Of a stretch of 8,857 nt of DNA, positions 1-7,494 are shown in pieces (the stretch's first letter is position 1; each line of letters begins with the position of its first letter). Origin of the DNA: an uncultured Ruminococcus sp. (lineage in GTDB: Bacteria > Bacillota > Clostridia > Oscillospirales > Acutalibacteraceae); the NCBI GenBank assembly GCA_951800855.1, contig CATOLC010000031.1, positions 1-8,857 on the forward strand. Reading direction: 5' to 3'. The position numbers and the translations under genes are program-made. The notes under the pieces were generated by a model, which saw only the letters and a list, made by a program, of their open reading frames with translations, was not told where the DNA came from and made no database searches.

Positions 1-1220
1 ATATTGTACCTAGAGAAAAGTTGATATCTGCATTGGGAGTAATGAAGGCGGAAATGGAGGAAAGAGTAAAGTTTTTTCAGGAACAAGGGAAATTAATAGA
101 GGCACAAAGGATAGAGCAAAGAATAAATTACGACATGGAAATGCTGGAAGAAATCGGATTTTGTAAGGGCATAGAGAATTATTCCAGGATAATGTCCGGG
201 AGAAAAGCAGGGTCGCCGCCTTTTACGTTGTTTGATTATTTTCCGAAGGATTTTTTGCTTTTTATTGATGAATCCCACGTAACTCTCCCGCAGGTGCGTG
301 CAATGTACGCCGGAGATAGGGCTCGAAAAGACAATTTAATAAATTACGGATTCCGCTTGCCGTCTGCATACGATAATCGCCCGATGACTTATGATGAATT
401 TTACTCCAAAATTAATCAAGTTGTATTTGTGAGTGCAACTCCAGGAGACTTTGAATTGCAAAAAAGTGCCCAAATTGCACAGCAAGTTATCCGTCCAACA
501 GGACTTTTGGATCCAGAAATTTCCGTCCGGCCGATTGAGGGACAAATCGACGATTTAATATCCGAAATAAACGAAAGAGCACAAAAAAATGAACGGGTAC
601 TTGTTACAACTCTGACAAAAAGAATGGCAGAAGATTTAACGAATTATTTAAAAGCTGTTGATATAAAAGTAAGTTATATGCACAGCGATATAGACACTGT
701 TGAGAGAATGCAGATAATCCGGTCTCTGCGGCTCCAGGAAATAGATGTTCTAGTTGGGATAAACTTGTTAAGAGAAGGGCTCGATATTCCTGAGGTTTCG
801 CTTGTTGCAATACTTGATGCTGATAAAGAAGGTTTTCTCCGTTCAGAAAGGTCTTTAATTCAGACCGTAGGGCGTGCTGCGAGGAACGCAAATGGGAAAG
901 TTATCATGTACGCTGATAGCGTAACGCCTTCTATGGAAAATTGTATAAAAGAGACCCTAAGAAGACGAGAAATCCAGATGAAATTTAACAAAGAAAATGG
1001 TATAATTCCTACAACAATAAAAAAAGAAGTTTCTGAGATTTTAGAAATTTCAAATAAGGAAAGCATAAGTACTGAAAAGGCATATGATAAGATGACTAAA
1101 AAACAAAAAGATGAATTAGTGATACAAATGGAAAAAGAAATGAAAATTGCCGCCAAATTATTGGAATTTGAGCATGCCGCCTTTTTGAGAGACGAAATCA
1201 AAAAATTAAAAGAATTATAG
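1..1220 (+). CDS. uvrB: UvrABC system protein B, 3' part (5' end outside window)
   Basis: This is the C-terminal ~405 residues of UvrB, the helicase-like damage-verification subunit of nucleotide excision repair, which binds UvrA and then UvrC in the cytoplasm. The frame is open from base 3 (IVPREKL...), so the gene is cut by the window edge and the TTG at 21 is an internal Leu. By comparison with typical UvrB (~660-670 aa), about 250 residues are missing, including the Walker A motif and beta-hairpin. Visible in order (fragment numbering) are GIENYSR (~56-62), the DESH helicase motif II (89-92), SATPGD (144-149), [20 protein letters not shown] (255-264, motif V) and QTVGRAAR (287-294, motif VI). 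The last ~35 residues are a UVR domain ([12 protein letters not shown]), the UvrC-interaction module. The stop is TAG. Nothing looks broken within the visible part. Identification is secure. Confidence 0.97.
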   Translation, partial: IVPREKLISALGVMKAEMEERVKFFQEQGKLIEAQRIEQRINYDMEMLEEIGFCKGIENYSRIMSGRKAGSPPFTLFDYFPKDFLLFIDESHVTLPQVRAMYAGDRARKDNLINYGFRLPSAYDNRPMTYDEFYSKINQVVFVSATPGDFELQKSAQIAQQVIRPTGLLDPEISVRPIEGQIDDLISEINERAQKNERVLVTTLTKRMAEDLTNYLKAVDIKVSYMHSDIDTVERMQIIRSLRLQEIDVLVGINLLREGLDIPEVSLVAILDADKEGFLRSERSLIQTVGRAARNANGKVIMYADSVTPSMENCIKETLRRREIQMKFNKENGIIPTTIKKEVSEILEISNKESISTEKAYDKMTKKQKDELVIQMEKEMKIAAKLLEFEHAAFLRDEIKKLKEL

Positions 1221-1258
1221 TTAAATAACTCAAGAATATGATAATTTTTAGAAAGATA

Positions 1259-1299
1259 AAAGGTTCAAGTCAACTTCTTTAAAGTTAGCTTGAACCTTT
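1259..1299 (-). terminator. long hairpin, intrinsic terminator for the minus-strand pair, possibly bidirectional
   Basis: An 11-bp perfect stem (AAAGGTTCAAG at 1259-1269 with CTTGAACCTTT at 1289-1299) continues inward after two mismatched or wobble positions as AACTT/AAGTT around a 5-nt loop. Read on the minus strand it is followed by TTTTATCTTTCT, a reasonable U-tract. Read on the plus strand, after uvrB, the following bases (GGAACAATA) are not U-rich, so function there is less certain. It lies between uvrB and the convergent minus-strand gene. Confidence 0.7.
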
Positions 1300-1313
1300 G
1301 GAACAATATAAAG

Positions 1314-1338
1314 AGAGAGGAACTATATAATCCTCTCT
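1314..1338 (-). terminator. second hairpin downstream of the 112-aa exported-protein gene
   Basis: AGAGAGGA (1314-1321) pairs with TCCTCTCT (1331-1338), giving an 8-bp stem with a 9-nt loop. On the minus strand it is followed by CTTTATATTGTT, a weak T-rich tail. It lies 28 bp past the stop of the minus-strand gene ending at 1367 and directly precedes the stronger hairpin, so the two may act in tandem. It could equally be an mRNA 3'-end stabilising structure. Confidence 0.45.
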
Positions 1339-1366
1339 TTAAAAAACAGTTAATATCTTTGAAATA

Positions 1367-1705
1367 TTATGATTTACTATTAAGATACTTATGATCATCA
1401 GTGTACACATTAACCTCATATATAGGTTTCCTATCTTTATCGAGGGCCGGGGCAGAGTAAGCGCATAGACCTGAACGTCTCATTATTTTGGCATAGCGTT
1501 CGGCTTCTGCGTGTCCTTGTCCGCCAGGGGTCACATCGAAGGTTTCCCTGTGCAGGTGTTCAATATGTCCCGGAAAAAATGGCGGTTTCGGCATATCGCC
1601 ATTATTGTTATTAGCTGCTGCAGTTCTCATTGCATTAGCAAAGCTAAAACCAGAAAAAAGCAGACCTAAAGCAAAAACACCTGACAAAAATCTTTTTGAA
1701 TTCAT
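1367..1705 (-). CDS. small exported protein of unknown function (112 aa), paralogue of the 105-aa neighbour
   Basis: I do not recognise a named family. The start is ATG at 1705, chosen because AGGAG (1714-1718) stands 8 nt upstream; an in-frame upstream ATG at 1738 lacks such a site. The N terminus is a classic signal peptide: MNSKRF, a hydrophobic stretch at ~6-22, then FANA|MR with likely cleavage after Ala25, so the product is probably secreted or envelope-located. The mature ~87 residues begin with an Asn/Ala-rich linker (AAANNNNGD), a Pro-rich PKPPFFPG and a His-rich HIEHLHRE. They continue with AERYAKIMRR, which looks helical, and KPIYEVNVYTDD, which looks like a strand. A single Cys (81) remains. 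The signal region aligns without gaps to the upstream 105-aa protein, and the C-terminal parts are weakly alike. The genes are 88 bp apart and I see no good separate promoter, so co-transcription is likely. Confidence 0.75.
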   Translation of the reverse strand: MNSKRFLSGVFALGLLFSGFSFANAMRTAAANNNNGDMPKPPFFPGHIEHLHRETFDVTPGGQGHAEAERYAKIMRRSGLCAYSAPALDKDRKPIYEVNVYTDDHKYLNSKS

Positions 1706-1793
1706 TAATATCTCTCCTAACAAAATTATTTTGGACACAAAAAATTAAAACAATTTCGTAATTCGTGTCTTTTTATTTAAACTTAGATAATAC

Positions 1794-2111
1794 CTAACCC
1801 AAACCTAACATATATATTTTGACGGCGAAGGGCTTAGACAAATCATTATTATCACATGGAACAGCCAGCCTGGAATTATCTCCATATATTTTTCTGAAAT
1901 GTTTATTTAGCTTCTCAGAATATCTTTGTGCACTGTCTGCTCGGCTAAATGTAGCTTTCATAATATAAAAATACTTAGGAACAAGGACTACTGAAGTTTG
2001 ATGATTACTCTCATGTATATTTCGGGATGATTTCATTGCATTAGAACAACAAGGACACAACAAATATATTCCTAAAGCAACTGCCCCTGATATTAAAGCC
2101 TTAAAAATCAA
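1794..2111 (-). CDS. small exported protein of unknown function (105 aa), TTG start
   Basis: No named family is recognised. I place the start at TTG 2111 rather than the in-frame ATG at 2135: a perfect AGGAGG (2119-2124) lies 7 nt before the TTG but inside the longer reading, and the predicted transcription start (~2138) would leave the ATG almost no leader. From the TTG, the first 27 residues align without gaps to the downstream 112-aa protein (shared K4, SG at 8-9, ALG at 12-14, NAM at 24-26), with signal-peptide cleavage expected after Ala25 in both. Cysteines cluster at 19, 21 and 22 just before the predicted cleavage site, with one more at 86. The mature part reads strand (VVLVPKYFYIM), TFSRADSAQRYSEKLNKHF (helix), LAVP, then KPFAVKIY (strand). 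This pattern loosely recalls SPOR-type peptidoglycan-binding repeats, but the resemblance is weak. It is the first gene of a probable two-gene unit. Confidence 0.75.
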   Translation of the reverse strand: MIFKALISGAVALGIYLLCPCCSNAMKSSRNIHESNHQTSVVLVPKYFYIMKATFSRADSAQRYSEKLNKHFRKIYGDNSRLAVPCDNNDLSKPFAVKIYMLGLG

Positions 2112-2118
2112 AAATCCA

Positions 2119-2124
2119 CCTCCT
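2119..2124 (-). promoter_or_regulatory. AGGAGG ribosome binding site deciding the TTG start
   Basis: A perfect AGGAGG on the minus strand is spaced 7 nt (TGGATTT) from the TTG at 2111. It lies downstream of the only in-frame ATG (2135), so it can serve only the TTG. The gap-free match with the neighbouring paralogue's N terminus supports the same start. Confidence 0.8.
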
Positions 2125-2144
2125 AATAAAATCATCGTCTATTC

Positions 2145-2173
2145 ATAATAATATATTAAAATTATTTTGTCAA
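2145..2173 (-). promoter_or_regulatory. sigma-70/SigA-type promoter for the two small exported-protein genes
   Basis: On the minus strand, TTGACA (-35, 2168-2173) is separated by 17 bp from TATTAT (-10, 2145-2150). This is the full -35 consensus and a 5/6 match at -10. Transcription would begin near 2138, giving a leader of ~27 nt to the TTG start. It lies in the divergent region shared with uvrA. Confidence 0.75.
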
Positions 2174-2202
2174 TAAAAATTTTTTAAAATGGCAAAATTA
2201 AA

Positions 2203-2208
2203 GATAAT
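2203..2208 (+). promoter_or_regulatory. possible -10 element for uvrA
   Basis: GATAAT lies 39 bp before the uvrA start chosen here, and transcription would start around 2214-2216. The -35 position 17 bp upstream is only a T-run (about 2180-2185), so the assignment is weak. No LexA-type operator (GAAC-N4-GTTC or CGAAC-like) is visible in 2112-2247. Confidence 0.3.
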
Positions 2209-2247
2209 ATGATAAAATATATAAAAAAGGGGAGTCAAAAGTTAATC

Positions 2248-5058
2248 ATGGCAGAAGAAATAGTAGTTAAAGGAGCAAGACAACACAACTTAAAAAATGT
2301 AAATTTAAAAATCCCAAGAGATAAATTTATTGTTTTTACAGGGCTTTCCGGTTCGGGGAAATCTTCGCTGGCATTTGATACTATCTATGCTGAAGGACAA
2401 AGGAGATATGTGGAGTCTCTTTCATCCTACGCAAGGCAATTTTTAGGGCAAATGGATAAGCCGGATGTTGACAGCATAGAAGGACTTTCTCCCGCAATTT
2501 CAATAGAGCAAAAAACCACTTCAAAAAATCCCCGGTCGACTGTGGGAACAGTAACAGAAATATATGATTATCTAAGGTTGCTGTATGCAAGAGTCGGGAT
2601 TCCCCAATGTCCGGTTTGTGGATGCGAAATTTCACAGCAAACGGTGGACCAAATAGTTGATAAAGTTATGGAACTTGGTGAAGGAGTAAAAATTCAAATT
2701 TTGGCCCCGATTGTCCGAGGAAGAAAGGGCGAATATATTAAAGAATTCGAAAATGCACGGAAAAACGGCTATGTTCGTGTTAGAGTAGATGGAGAAATTT
2801 TTGATTTATCTGAGGAAATAAAAATTGAAAAGAACAAAAAGCATAATATAGAAATTATAATAGACAGATTAGTCATAAAACCATCAATAAGATGTCGTCT
2901 TGCTGAGTCCATAGAAACAGCGGCACGAGAGACAGATGGAATCATATTAATAAATAAAGATTTAAAAGAAGATTTGATGTTTTCGATGAAATACGCCTGC
3001 CCTGAGCATAAAATAAGCATAGGGGAGCTTACTCCGAGAATGTTTTCATTTAATAGTCCATTTGGGGCATGCAAAAAATGTACAGGTTTGGGAGTTTTTA
3101 TGAAAGTTGACCCGGAGCTTGTTATTCCCAATAAGAGTTTATCAATCAGCAATGGTGGAATAAAGGGGAGCGGATGGGCAATGGAAGGGAATGCTATTGC
3201 TAATATGTATTTTCAGAGCCTTGCCAAACATTACAATTTTTCATTGGACATACCTATTAAAGACCTTCCTTCGGAGGTTATAGATATTATTCTTTATGGT
3301 ACGAAAGATGAAAAAATAGAGTTTATTCGCGAAAATAAATACGGACAAGCCAGGTACCAAAACATTTTTGAGGGAGTTATAAATAATCTGGAAAGGAGAT
3401 TCAGGGATACTAAAAGTGCATGGATTAAAGAGGAAATAGAGTCATATATGAGCAGTGTTGTGTGTAGCGAATGCTCTGGGAAAAGGCTTTCGAAAGAGAG
3501 TCTTTCCGTGACAGTAGGTGGGATAAATATAAGCGATTTGTGCGATAAGTCAGTCTCTGAAACGCTTGATTTTATAGGGAATTTACAATTCAACGAAAGA
3601 GATAAAATAATTGCCGAACCAATTTTAAAAGAGATAAAGACAAGATTAGAATTTTTAAAGAGTGTGGGGCTTGAGTATCTTACTCTTTCAAGAGAATCAG
3701 GGACTCTTTCCGGAGGAGAGGGCCAGAGAATTCGATTAGCAACTCAGATAGGGGCTTCGTTAGTCGGGGTTTTGTATGTTTTGGATGAACCGAGCATCGG
3801 GTTGCACCAAAGAGACAACGAAAAATTGATAAATACCCTTAAAAGGCTCCGGGACCAGGGTAATACCTTGATTGTTGTTGAGCACGACGAGGAAACCATG
3901 TATGCGGCCGATTTTATAGTGGATATTGGTCCAGGGGCTGGTGGAAATGGAGGAGAAGTAATCTGTGCAGGAACAATTGACGACATAAAAAACTGTAAAA
4001 ATTCCATAACAGGGCAATATTTAAATGGCGAAAAAGTTATTGAAATTCCTAAAAAAAGAAGAAAGGGAAACGGAAAATATTTAGAAGTTTTAGGGGCAAA
4101 ACAAAATAATCTAAAAAATATCAACGTAAAAATTCCCCTTGGGGTTATGACGTGCGTTACAGGAGTTTCCGGTTCGGGGAAATCTACGCTTGTGAATGAA
4201 ATTATCTATAAAAAACTTGCAAGTGAATTGAATGGAGCAAAAATGCGACCTGGCAAACATAAAAATATTTTAGGGATGGAAAATTTAGATAAGGTAATTG
4301 ACATAAATCAGTCTCCAATTGGCAGAACTCCACGTTCTAACCCTGCGACCTATACAGGAGTTTTCACAGATATACGGGAATTATTTGCCTCCACAAATGA
4401 TGCCAAAATGAAAGGATATGGGAGCGGGAGATTTTCATTTAATGTGGCCGTGGGACGATGTGAAGCATGCCAAGGGGACGGAATTATTAAAATTGAGATG
4501 CATTTTTTGCCGGATATTTATGTCCCTTGTGAGGTTTGCAAAGGCAAAAGGTACAATAGAGAAACTTTAGAGGTAAAATATAAAGATAAAAGTATTTATG
4601 ATATTTTAGATATGACTGTGGATGAAGGAGTTGAGTTTTTTAGTAATATTCCCAAAATAAAGAACAAACTTAGCACTTTAAGTGAAGTGGGACTCGGATA
4701 TTTAAAGATGGGGCAACCAGCAACTACTCTTTCGGGAGGAGAAGCGCAGAGAGTCAAACTTTCCAATGAGCTTGCTAAACGTGCAACAGGAAAAACATTT
4801 TATATATTAGATGAACCGACGACTGGTTTACACAAAGCAGACGTCCACAAGCTGATCAAAGTGATCCAAAGACTTGTGGACGCAGGTAATACAGTTTTAA
4901 TAATAGAACATAATCTAGATTTAATAAAAACAGCTGATTATATAATTGATCTGGGACCCGAAGGTGGCAGTGCCGGCGGAGAAATTGTAATAACAGGAAC
5001 CCCAGAGCAAATACAAAAGTCGAAATTATCCTATACGGCTAAGTTTTTAAAGCTCTAA
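2248..5058 (+). CDS. uvrA: UvrABC system protein A, excinuclease ATPase subunit
   Basis: A complete 936-aa UvrA (family ~940), the DNA-damage-sensing tandem ABC ATPase that loads UvrB in nucleotide excision repair. Motifs in order: Walker A GLSGSGKS (32-39), CPVCG (121-125), zinc module 1 with CPEH (251-254) and CKKC (275-278), first signature LSGGEGQ (487-493) and Walker [10 protein letters not shown] (from ~511). The second half has Walker A GVSGSGKS (639-646), [12 protein letters not shown], zinc module 2 with CEAC (738-741) and CEVC (761-764), second signature LSGGEAQ (from 828) and [11 protein letters not shown] chose ATG 2248 because [17 protein letters not shown] matches the usual UvrA N terminus; the in-frame ATG at 2209 would add 13 atypical residues and overlaps the possible -10. 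The GGGGAG site (~2229-2234) is 13 nt away, rather long. Minor oddities are the CxxH first zinc pair and Gly in LSGGEG, where Ala is usual. Confidence 0.97.
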   Translation: MAEEIVVKGARQHNLKNVNLKIPRDKFIVFTGLSGSGKSSLAFDTIYAEGQRRYVESLSSYARQFLGQMDKPDVDSIEGLSPAISIEQKTTSKNPRSTVGTVTEIYDYLRLLYARVGIPQCPVCGCEISQQTVDQIVDKVMELGEGVKIQILAPIVRGRKGEYIKEFENARKNGYVRVRVDGEIFDLSEEIKIEKNKKHNIEIIIDRLVIKPSIRCRLAESIETAARETDGIILINKDLKEDLMFSMKYACPEHKISIGELTPRMFSFNSPFGACKKCTGLGVFMKVDPELVIPNKSLSISNGGIKGSGWAMEGNAIANMYFQSLAKHYNFSLDIPIKDLPSEVIDIILYGTKDEKIEFIRENKYGQARYQNIFEGVINNLERRFRDTKSAWIKEEIESYMSSVVCSECSGKRLSKESLSVTVGGINISDLCDKSVSETLDFIGNLQFNERDKIIAEPILKEIKTRLEFLKSVGLEYLTLSRESGTLSGGEGQRIRLATQIGASLVGVLYVLDEPSIGLHQRDNEKLINTLKRLRDQGNTLIVVEHDEETMYAADFIVDIGPGAGGNGGEVICAGTIDDIKNCKNSITGQYLNGEKVIEIPKKRRKGNGKYLEVLGAKQNNLKNINVKIPLGVMTCVTGVSGSGKSTLVNEIIYKKLASELNGAKMRPGKHKNILGMENLDKVIDINQSPIGRTPRSNPATYTGVFTDIRELFASTNDAKMKGYGSGRFSFNVAVGRCEACQGDGIIKIEMHFLPDIYVPCEVCKGKRYNRETLEVKYKDKSIYDILDMTVDEGVEFFSNIPKIKNKLSTLSEVGLGYLKMGQPATTLSGGEAQRVKLSNELAKRATGKTFYILDEPTTGLHKADVHKLIKVIQRLVDAGNTVLIIEHNLDLIKTADYIIDLGPEGGSAGGEIVITGTPEQIQKSKLSYTAKFLKL

Positions 5059-5090
5059 GAGAGGGATAAACGGATTTATTTTGTACCTTC

Positions 5091-5840
5091 TTATTTAGTT
5101 TCCTCAGCTTGCTTTTTTTGGTTTCCTGTAAAATTTTTTGCAAGCCTATCTGGACTTTCTTTGAAATCTATTAGACGGCTTTTGAATACTGCTTCATCCT
5201 TTTCTCCTAACAGGTAAGTTGCCGAAATCACTCTGCCCTTAATGGCATTAATCGGGAGACTTTGCATTTTTTGCAGTTCTCTAAGGATTTTTTTATCGCT
5301 AGAATTATCTTTAGACAGGCCGTTCGGTGTGCTACCTATACTCTGTATGACTCCAAGGTCATGGTCAAAACGACCGTGTAAAATTAACATTGTTTGTTGC
5401 ATCTGTTGAACTGTGTTTTTTACTTTTGTGTATTCTTCATAAGGTTTTTTAAGTTTTTTGACTGCGGCATTTTCATCTTCGCTGCACTCAGAGCTTAATT
5501 TACCCATGACTTTGGCGCCATAATTGAAGAAGTCTTCATTATCGAACGTGTTTTGCCCTGTTTTTTCCTGGTAGGCTTTTTGCAGATTTTTGTTATTGCT
5601 CATGGCCTTATGCAATGAATTTAACTTTTTAAATTCGAGTTCTTTGAGCTCGATAGCGTTATCGCATTGCTTATTAATTAATTCTAAATCTTTAAAAGAA
5701 TTTTTAATTAATTCAGGTGAATGAAGGCCCGTTTTAGCAAAGGACTCTTTCTTATTGCAATGCCTTTTATATCCTATTCCTGACCCTAATAAAACAACAG
5801 AACCCAAGCCGACAGCGATTCCTACTGATTTAATATCCAT
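5091..5840 (-). CDS. membrane-anchored helical protein of unknown function (249 aa)
   Basis: I recognise no family. The start is ATG 5840, with AAGGAGAG 6 nt upstream and a consensus promoter further up. Residues ~5-24 form a Gly/Val/Leu-rich hydrophobic segment (VGIAVGLGSVVLLGSGIGY) followed by KRHCNKK. This looks like an uncleaved N-terminal anchor or signal segment without a clear cleavage site or lipobox. The remaining ~220 residues are charged, Lys/Glu/Gln-rich and probably mostly helical, with coiled-coil-like stretches around 45-90 and 125-155 (KKLKKPYEEYTKV, TVQQMQQT). A Ser/Asn-rich break follows at ~168-183 and a Lys/Gln-rich tail ends QKKQAEETK. The orientation of the bulk domain, outside or cytoplasmic, cannot be decided from sequence alone. 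It converges on uvrA with 32 bp between stop codons and no obvious terminator between. It could be a lineage-specific surface or envelope protein. Confidence 0.7.
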   Translation of the reverse strand: MDIKSVGIAVGLGSVVLLGSGIGYKRHCNKKESFAKTGLHSPELIKNSFKDLELINKQCDNAIELKELEFKKLNSLHKAMSNNKNLQKAYQEKTGQNTFDNEDFFNYGAKVMGKLSSECSEDENAAVKKLKKPYEEYTKVKNTVQQMQQTMLILHGRFDHDLGVIQSIGSTPNGLSKDNSSDKKILRELQKMQSLPINAIKGRVISATYLLGEKDEAVFKSRLIDFKESPDRLAKNFTGNQKKQAEETK

Positions 5841-5883
5841 TTTTTTCTCTCCTTAAGTATAGTTTTAAAAGTTCACTATTATT

Positions 5884-5912
5884 AGTATAAATAATTTTTA
5901 ATCATAAGTCAA
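5884..5912 (-). promoter_or_regulatory. sigma-70/SigA-type promoter for the 249-aa membrane-anchored protein
   Basis: On the minus strand, TTGACT (-35, 5907-5912), a 17-bp spacer and TATACT (-10, 5884-5889) each match consensus at 5 of 6 positions. Transcription would begin near 5877, leaving a ~37-nt leader before the ATG at 5840. It indicates the gene has its own transcript, not read-through from the upstream enzyme gene. Confidence 0.75.
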
Positions 5913-6089
5913 TATAAAGCTCAAGTTTTTGTATGATTGCACTATTTTTAATTTATTATATCTGATTTTTATAGCAATTTGACGTTTATATAGGCTTTTT
6001 AAAACACAATAATTTAAAACAAATTTAAAAACTTAATAAGTTATATTTATTTTATTTACTATGCAATCCAATTTAATGAAATGAAAATT

Positions 6090-6109
6090 CTCAATTTTTA
6101 AGCATTGAG
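6090..6109 (-). terminator. weak terminator-like hairpin after the YnbB-type gene
   Basis: CTCAAT (6090-6095) and ATTGAG (6104-6109) pair in a 6-bp stem with an 8-nt loop, flanked by A-rich sequence. On the minus strand it is followed by AATTTTCATTTC. It lies ~45 bp past the stop of the PLP enzyme gene. The stem is AT-rich and short, so termination strength is doubtful. Confidence 0.4.
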
Positions 6110-6154
6110 TTTTAAGATTTCTATAGAGAAAGGTTTATTTGTAAATCTAAAAAG

Positions 6155-7414
6155 CTAAGACCGATGTTTCATCAAATAGTCTGCAGCTTTAAGTATACCA
6201 ATTTTAGCACTGTGGAAATTAAGCCCACCTTGAAGCCACACTGTATAGGGTTCTTTCATAGTTGCATCGGCTGAAAGTTCTATTGATGCTCCTTGAGTAA
6301 ATGCACCCGCAGCCATAACGACAGGATAATCGTATCCCGGCATGTCCCAAGGTTCTGGAGCCACCATTGAATCTATAGGAGACCCCGCTTGAATCCCCTT
6401 GCAGAAAGACAAAAGTGCTTCAGGTGACCCTAATTTTATCGCCTGGACAATATCAGCTCTATCATCAAGATATCTAGGCATAACCTCATAGCCTAATAAT
6501 TCAAACAGTGCAGAGGCAAATACTGCTGTTTTTAGTGCTTCTCCGACCACATGGGGAGCGTTGAAGGCTCCCATAAATAATTCTCTGCTATGCCCTAATG
6601 TAGCGCCGATTTCTCTGCCTATACCAGGAGCTGAGAGACGGTATGCACATTGCTCTACTAAAAGTTTTTTCCCAGCAATATATCCTCCGCAAGGTGCTAT
6701 ACCACCTCCAGGGTTTTTTATTAGTGAACCTACAATTAAATCTGCCCCTAATTTGAGTGGTTCTTGCTTTTCTACGAATTCCCCATAACAATTGTCCACT
6801 AAAATTATACTTTCAGGCATTAGTTTTTTAATTAAATTTGTTACTTTTTTTATGTTGTGAGAAGATATACTGTTCCTAAAACTATACCCTTTGGAGCGCT
6901 GTATATATATCACTTTATAAAAATTAGAGTTCCCAGACAACCTAGAGGATATAGCATTGTAATCTAGCTCGCCGTTTTTAGCAAGGTCTATATACTCAAA
7001 TTCTATACCGAATTCTTTTAAAGACCCGCTAGAGGGTTTGTTAATTCCTATTACGTCAATTATTGTATCGTATGGGAGACCAGTTATACTTAAGATTTTG
7101 TCCCCTGGCCTTAAAATTCCAAAAAGTGCTGTGGAGACTGCGTGCGTTCCGCTTAATAAATTGTGTCGGACCAGTGCATCTTCTGCTTCAAAGGCTTTTG
7201 CATATACACTATCCAAAACTTCTCTGCCCCTGTCCGAATACCCATATCCTGTGGAGCCCGCAAAGTGGCTTTCGCTTACTCCGGAATCTATAAAAGCTTT
7301 GAGCATTTTTTGTTGGTTGTACTCTGTGGTACCTGAGATTTTATCAAATGGTTCTTTGCAAAGTTTTATTGCCTTTTGGCAAACTGATAAGATTTTTGGC
7401 TCAATATCAAACAC
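6155..7414 (-). CDS. YnbB-type PLP-dependent enzyme (methionine gamma-lyase/aluminium resistance family)
   Basis: A 419-aa cytoplasmic fold-type I PLP enzyme of the family annotated 'methionine gamma-lyase family' or 'aluminium resistance protein' (B. subtilis YnbB type, Pfam Met_gamma_lyase). Visible features are YGYSDRGRE (57-65); SGTHA (88-92), which fits the phosphate-contact loop; D207 in LVDNCYGEF, expected to face the pyridine nitrogen; and K233 in GSLIKNPGGG, the likely Schiff-base lysine. Also present are GGYIAG, APGIGREIG (262-270), AFNAPHVVGEA and the C-terminal LQGGLNFHSAKIG. Length is normal and the frame intact. The start is GTG 7414, supported by AGAGGA 6 nt upstream. Despite the name, the family's physiological substrate is not settled to my knowledge, so neither Cys/Met lyase activity nor metal resistance should be assumed. 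It appears to be a single-gene unit. Confidence 0.9.
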   Translation of the reverse strand: MFDIEPKILSVCQKAIKLCKEPFDKISGTTEYNQQKMLKAFIDSGVSESHFAGSTGYGYSDRGREVLDSVYAKAFEAEDALVRHNLLSGTHAVSTALFGILRPGDKILSITGLPYDTIIDVIGINKPSSGSLKEFGIEFEYIDLAKNGELDYNAISSRLSGNSNFYKVIYIQRSKGYSFRNSISSHNIKKVTNLIKKLMPESIILVDNCYGEFVEKQEPLKLGADLIVGSLIKNPGGGIAPCGGYIAGKKLLVEQCAYRLSAPGIGREIGATLGHSRELFMGAFNAPHVVGEALKTAVFASALFELLGYEVMPRYLDDRADIVQAIKLGSPEALLSFCKGIQAGSPIDSMVAPEPWDMPGYDYPVVMAAGAFTQGASIELSADATMKEPYTVWLQGGLNFHSAKIGILKAADYLMKHRS

Positions 7415-7442
7415 GTTAATTCCTCTGTTTCTTTATCTAAGT

Positions 7443-7448
7443 ATTATA
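7443..7448 (-). promoter_or_regulatory. possible -10 element of the YnbB-type gene
   Basis: A perfect TATAAT on the minus strand sits 28 bp upstream of the GTG start, which would give a leader of ~22 nt. No good -35 hexamer stands 17 bp upstream (AAATTA at 7466-7471), so promoter status rests on the -10 alone in a very AT-rich stretch. Confidence 0.4.
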
Positions 7449-7486
7449 ATAAGTTTATAATAAAATAATTTAAAAGGCAAACTTAA

Positions 7487-7494
7487 AAAATTTA
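7487..7494. repeat. left copy of 8-bp target-site duplication
   Basis: AAAATTTA immediately before the left inverted end (GGGAGTGTC) of the 128-bp element. It is identical to the eight bases after the right end. Confidence 0.65.

Larger units (their letters stand above)
5841..6154. other. AT-rich intergenic region (314 bp)
   Basis: This spacer lies between two minus-strand genes. It holds the consensus promoter of the 249-aa protein gene (5884-5912) and a weak hairpin after the YnbB-type gene (6090-6109). The middle (about 5930-6080) is very AT-rich, and I see no gene, RNA or convincing repeat in it. Confidence 0.6.

Noticed and set aside
604..1201. Open frames on the minus strand inside uvrB
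   Set aside because: They are antisense to strongly conserved uvrB coding sequence, with no ribosome sites or recognisable domains.
1733..1769. GGACAC ... GTGTCT inverted pair between the two small genes, considered as another copy of the 7495-7622 element
   Set aside because: Only five bases pair cleanly, the sequences do not extend like the element ends, they lie ~37 bp apart and no target duplication flanks them; at most a weak hairpin.
2046..2060. Cys cluster (LLCPCC) of the 105-aa protein as a lipobox
   Set aside because: The residues before the cysteines (Y-L-L-C) do not fit the [LVI][ASTVI][GAS]C pattern, and the paralogue has a normal signal-peptide cleavage site at the same position.
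2209..2247. Alternative uvrA start at ATG 2209 adding 13 residues
   Set aside because: The extra residues ([13 protein letters not shown]) are not part of the usual UvrA N terminus, there is no ribosome site before 2209, and a possible -10 lies immediately upstream; [17 protein letters not shown] from 2248 fits the family.
3744..4124. 126-codon open frame on the minus strand within uvrA
   Set aside because: It lies opposite the Walker B region of uvrA and has no independent support.
5935..6068. GATTGCA/TGCAATC inverted pair in the 5841-6154 spacer
   Set aside because: Only seven bases long, over 120 bp apart, with no duplication or further structure; expected by chance in AT-rich DNA.
7038..7460. 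140-codon open frame on the plus strand
   Set aside because: It is antisense to the intact YnbB-type gene across its SGTHA region; no supporting signals, composition explained by the real gene.
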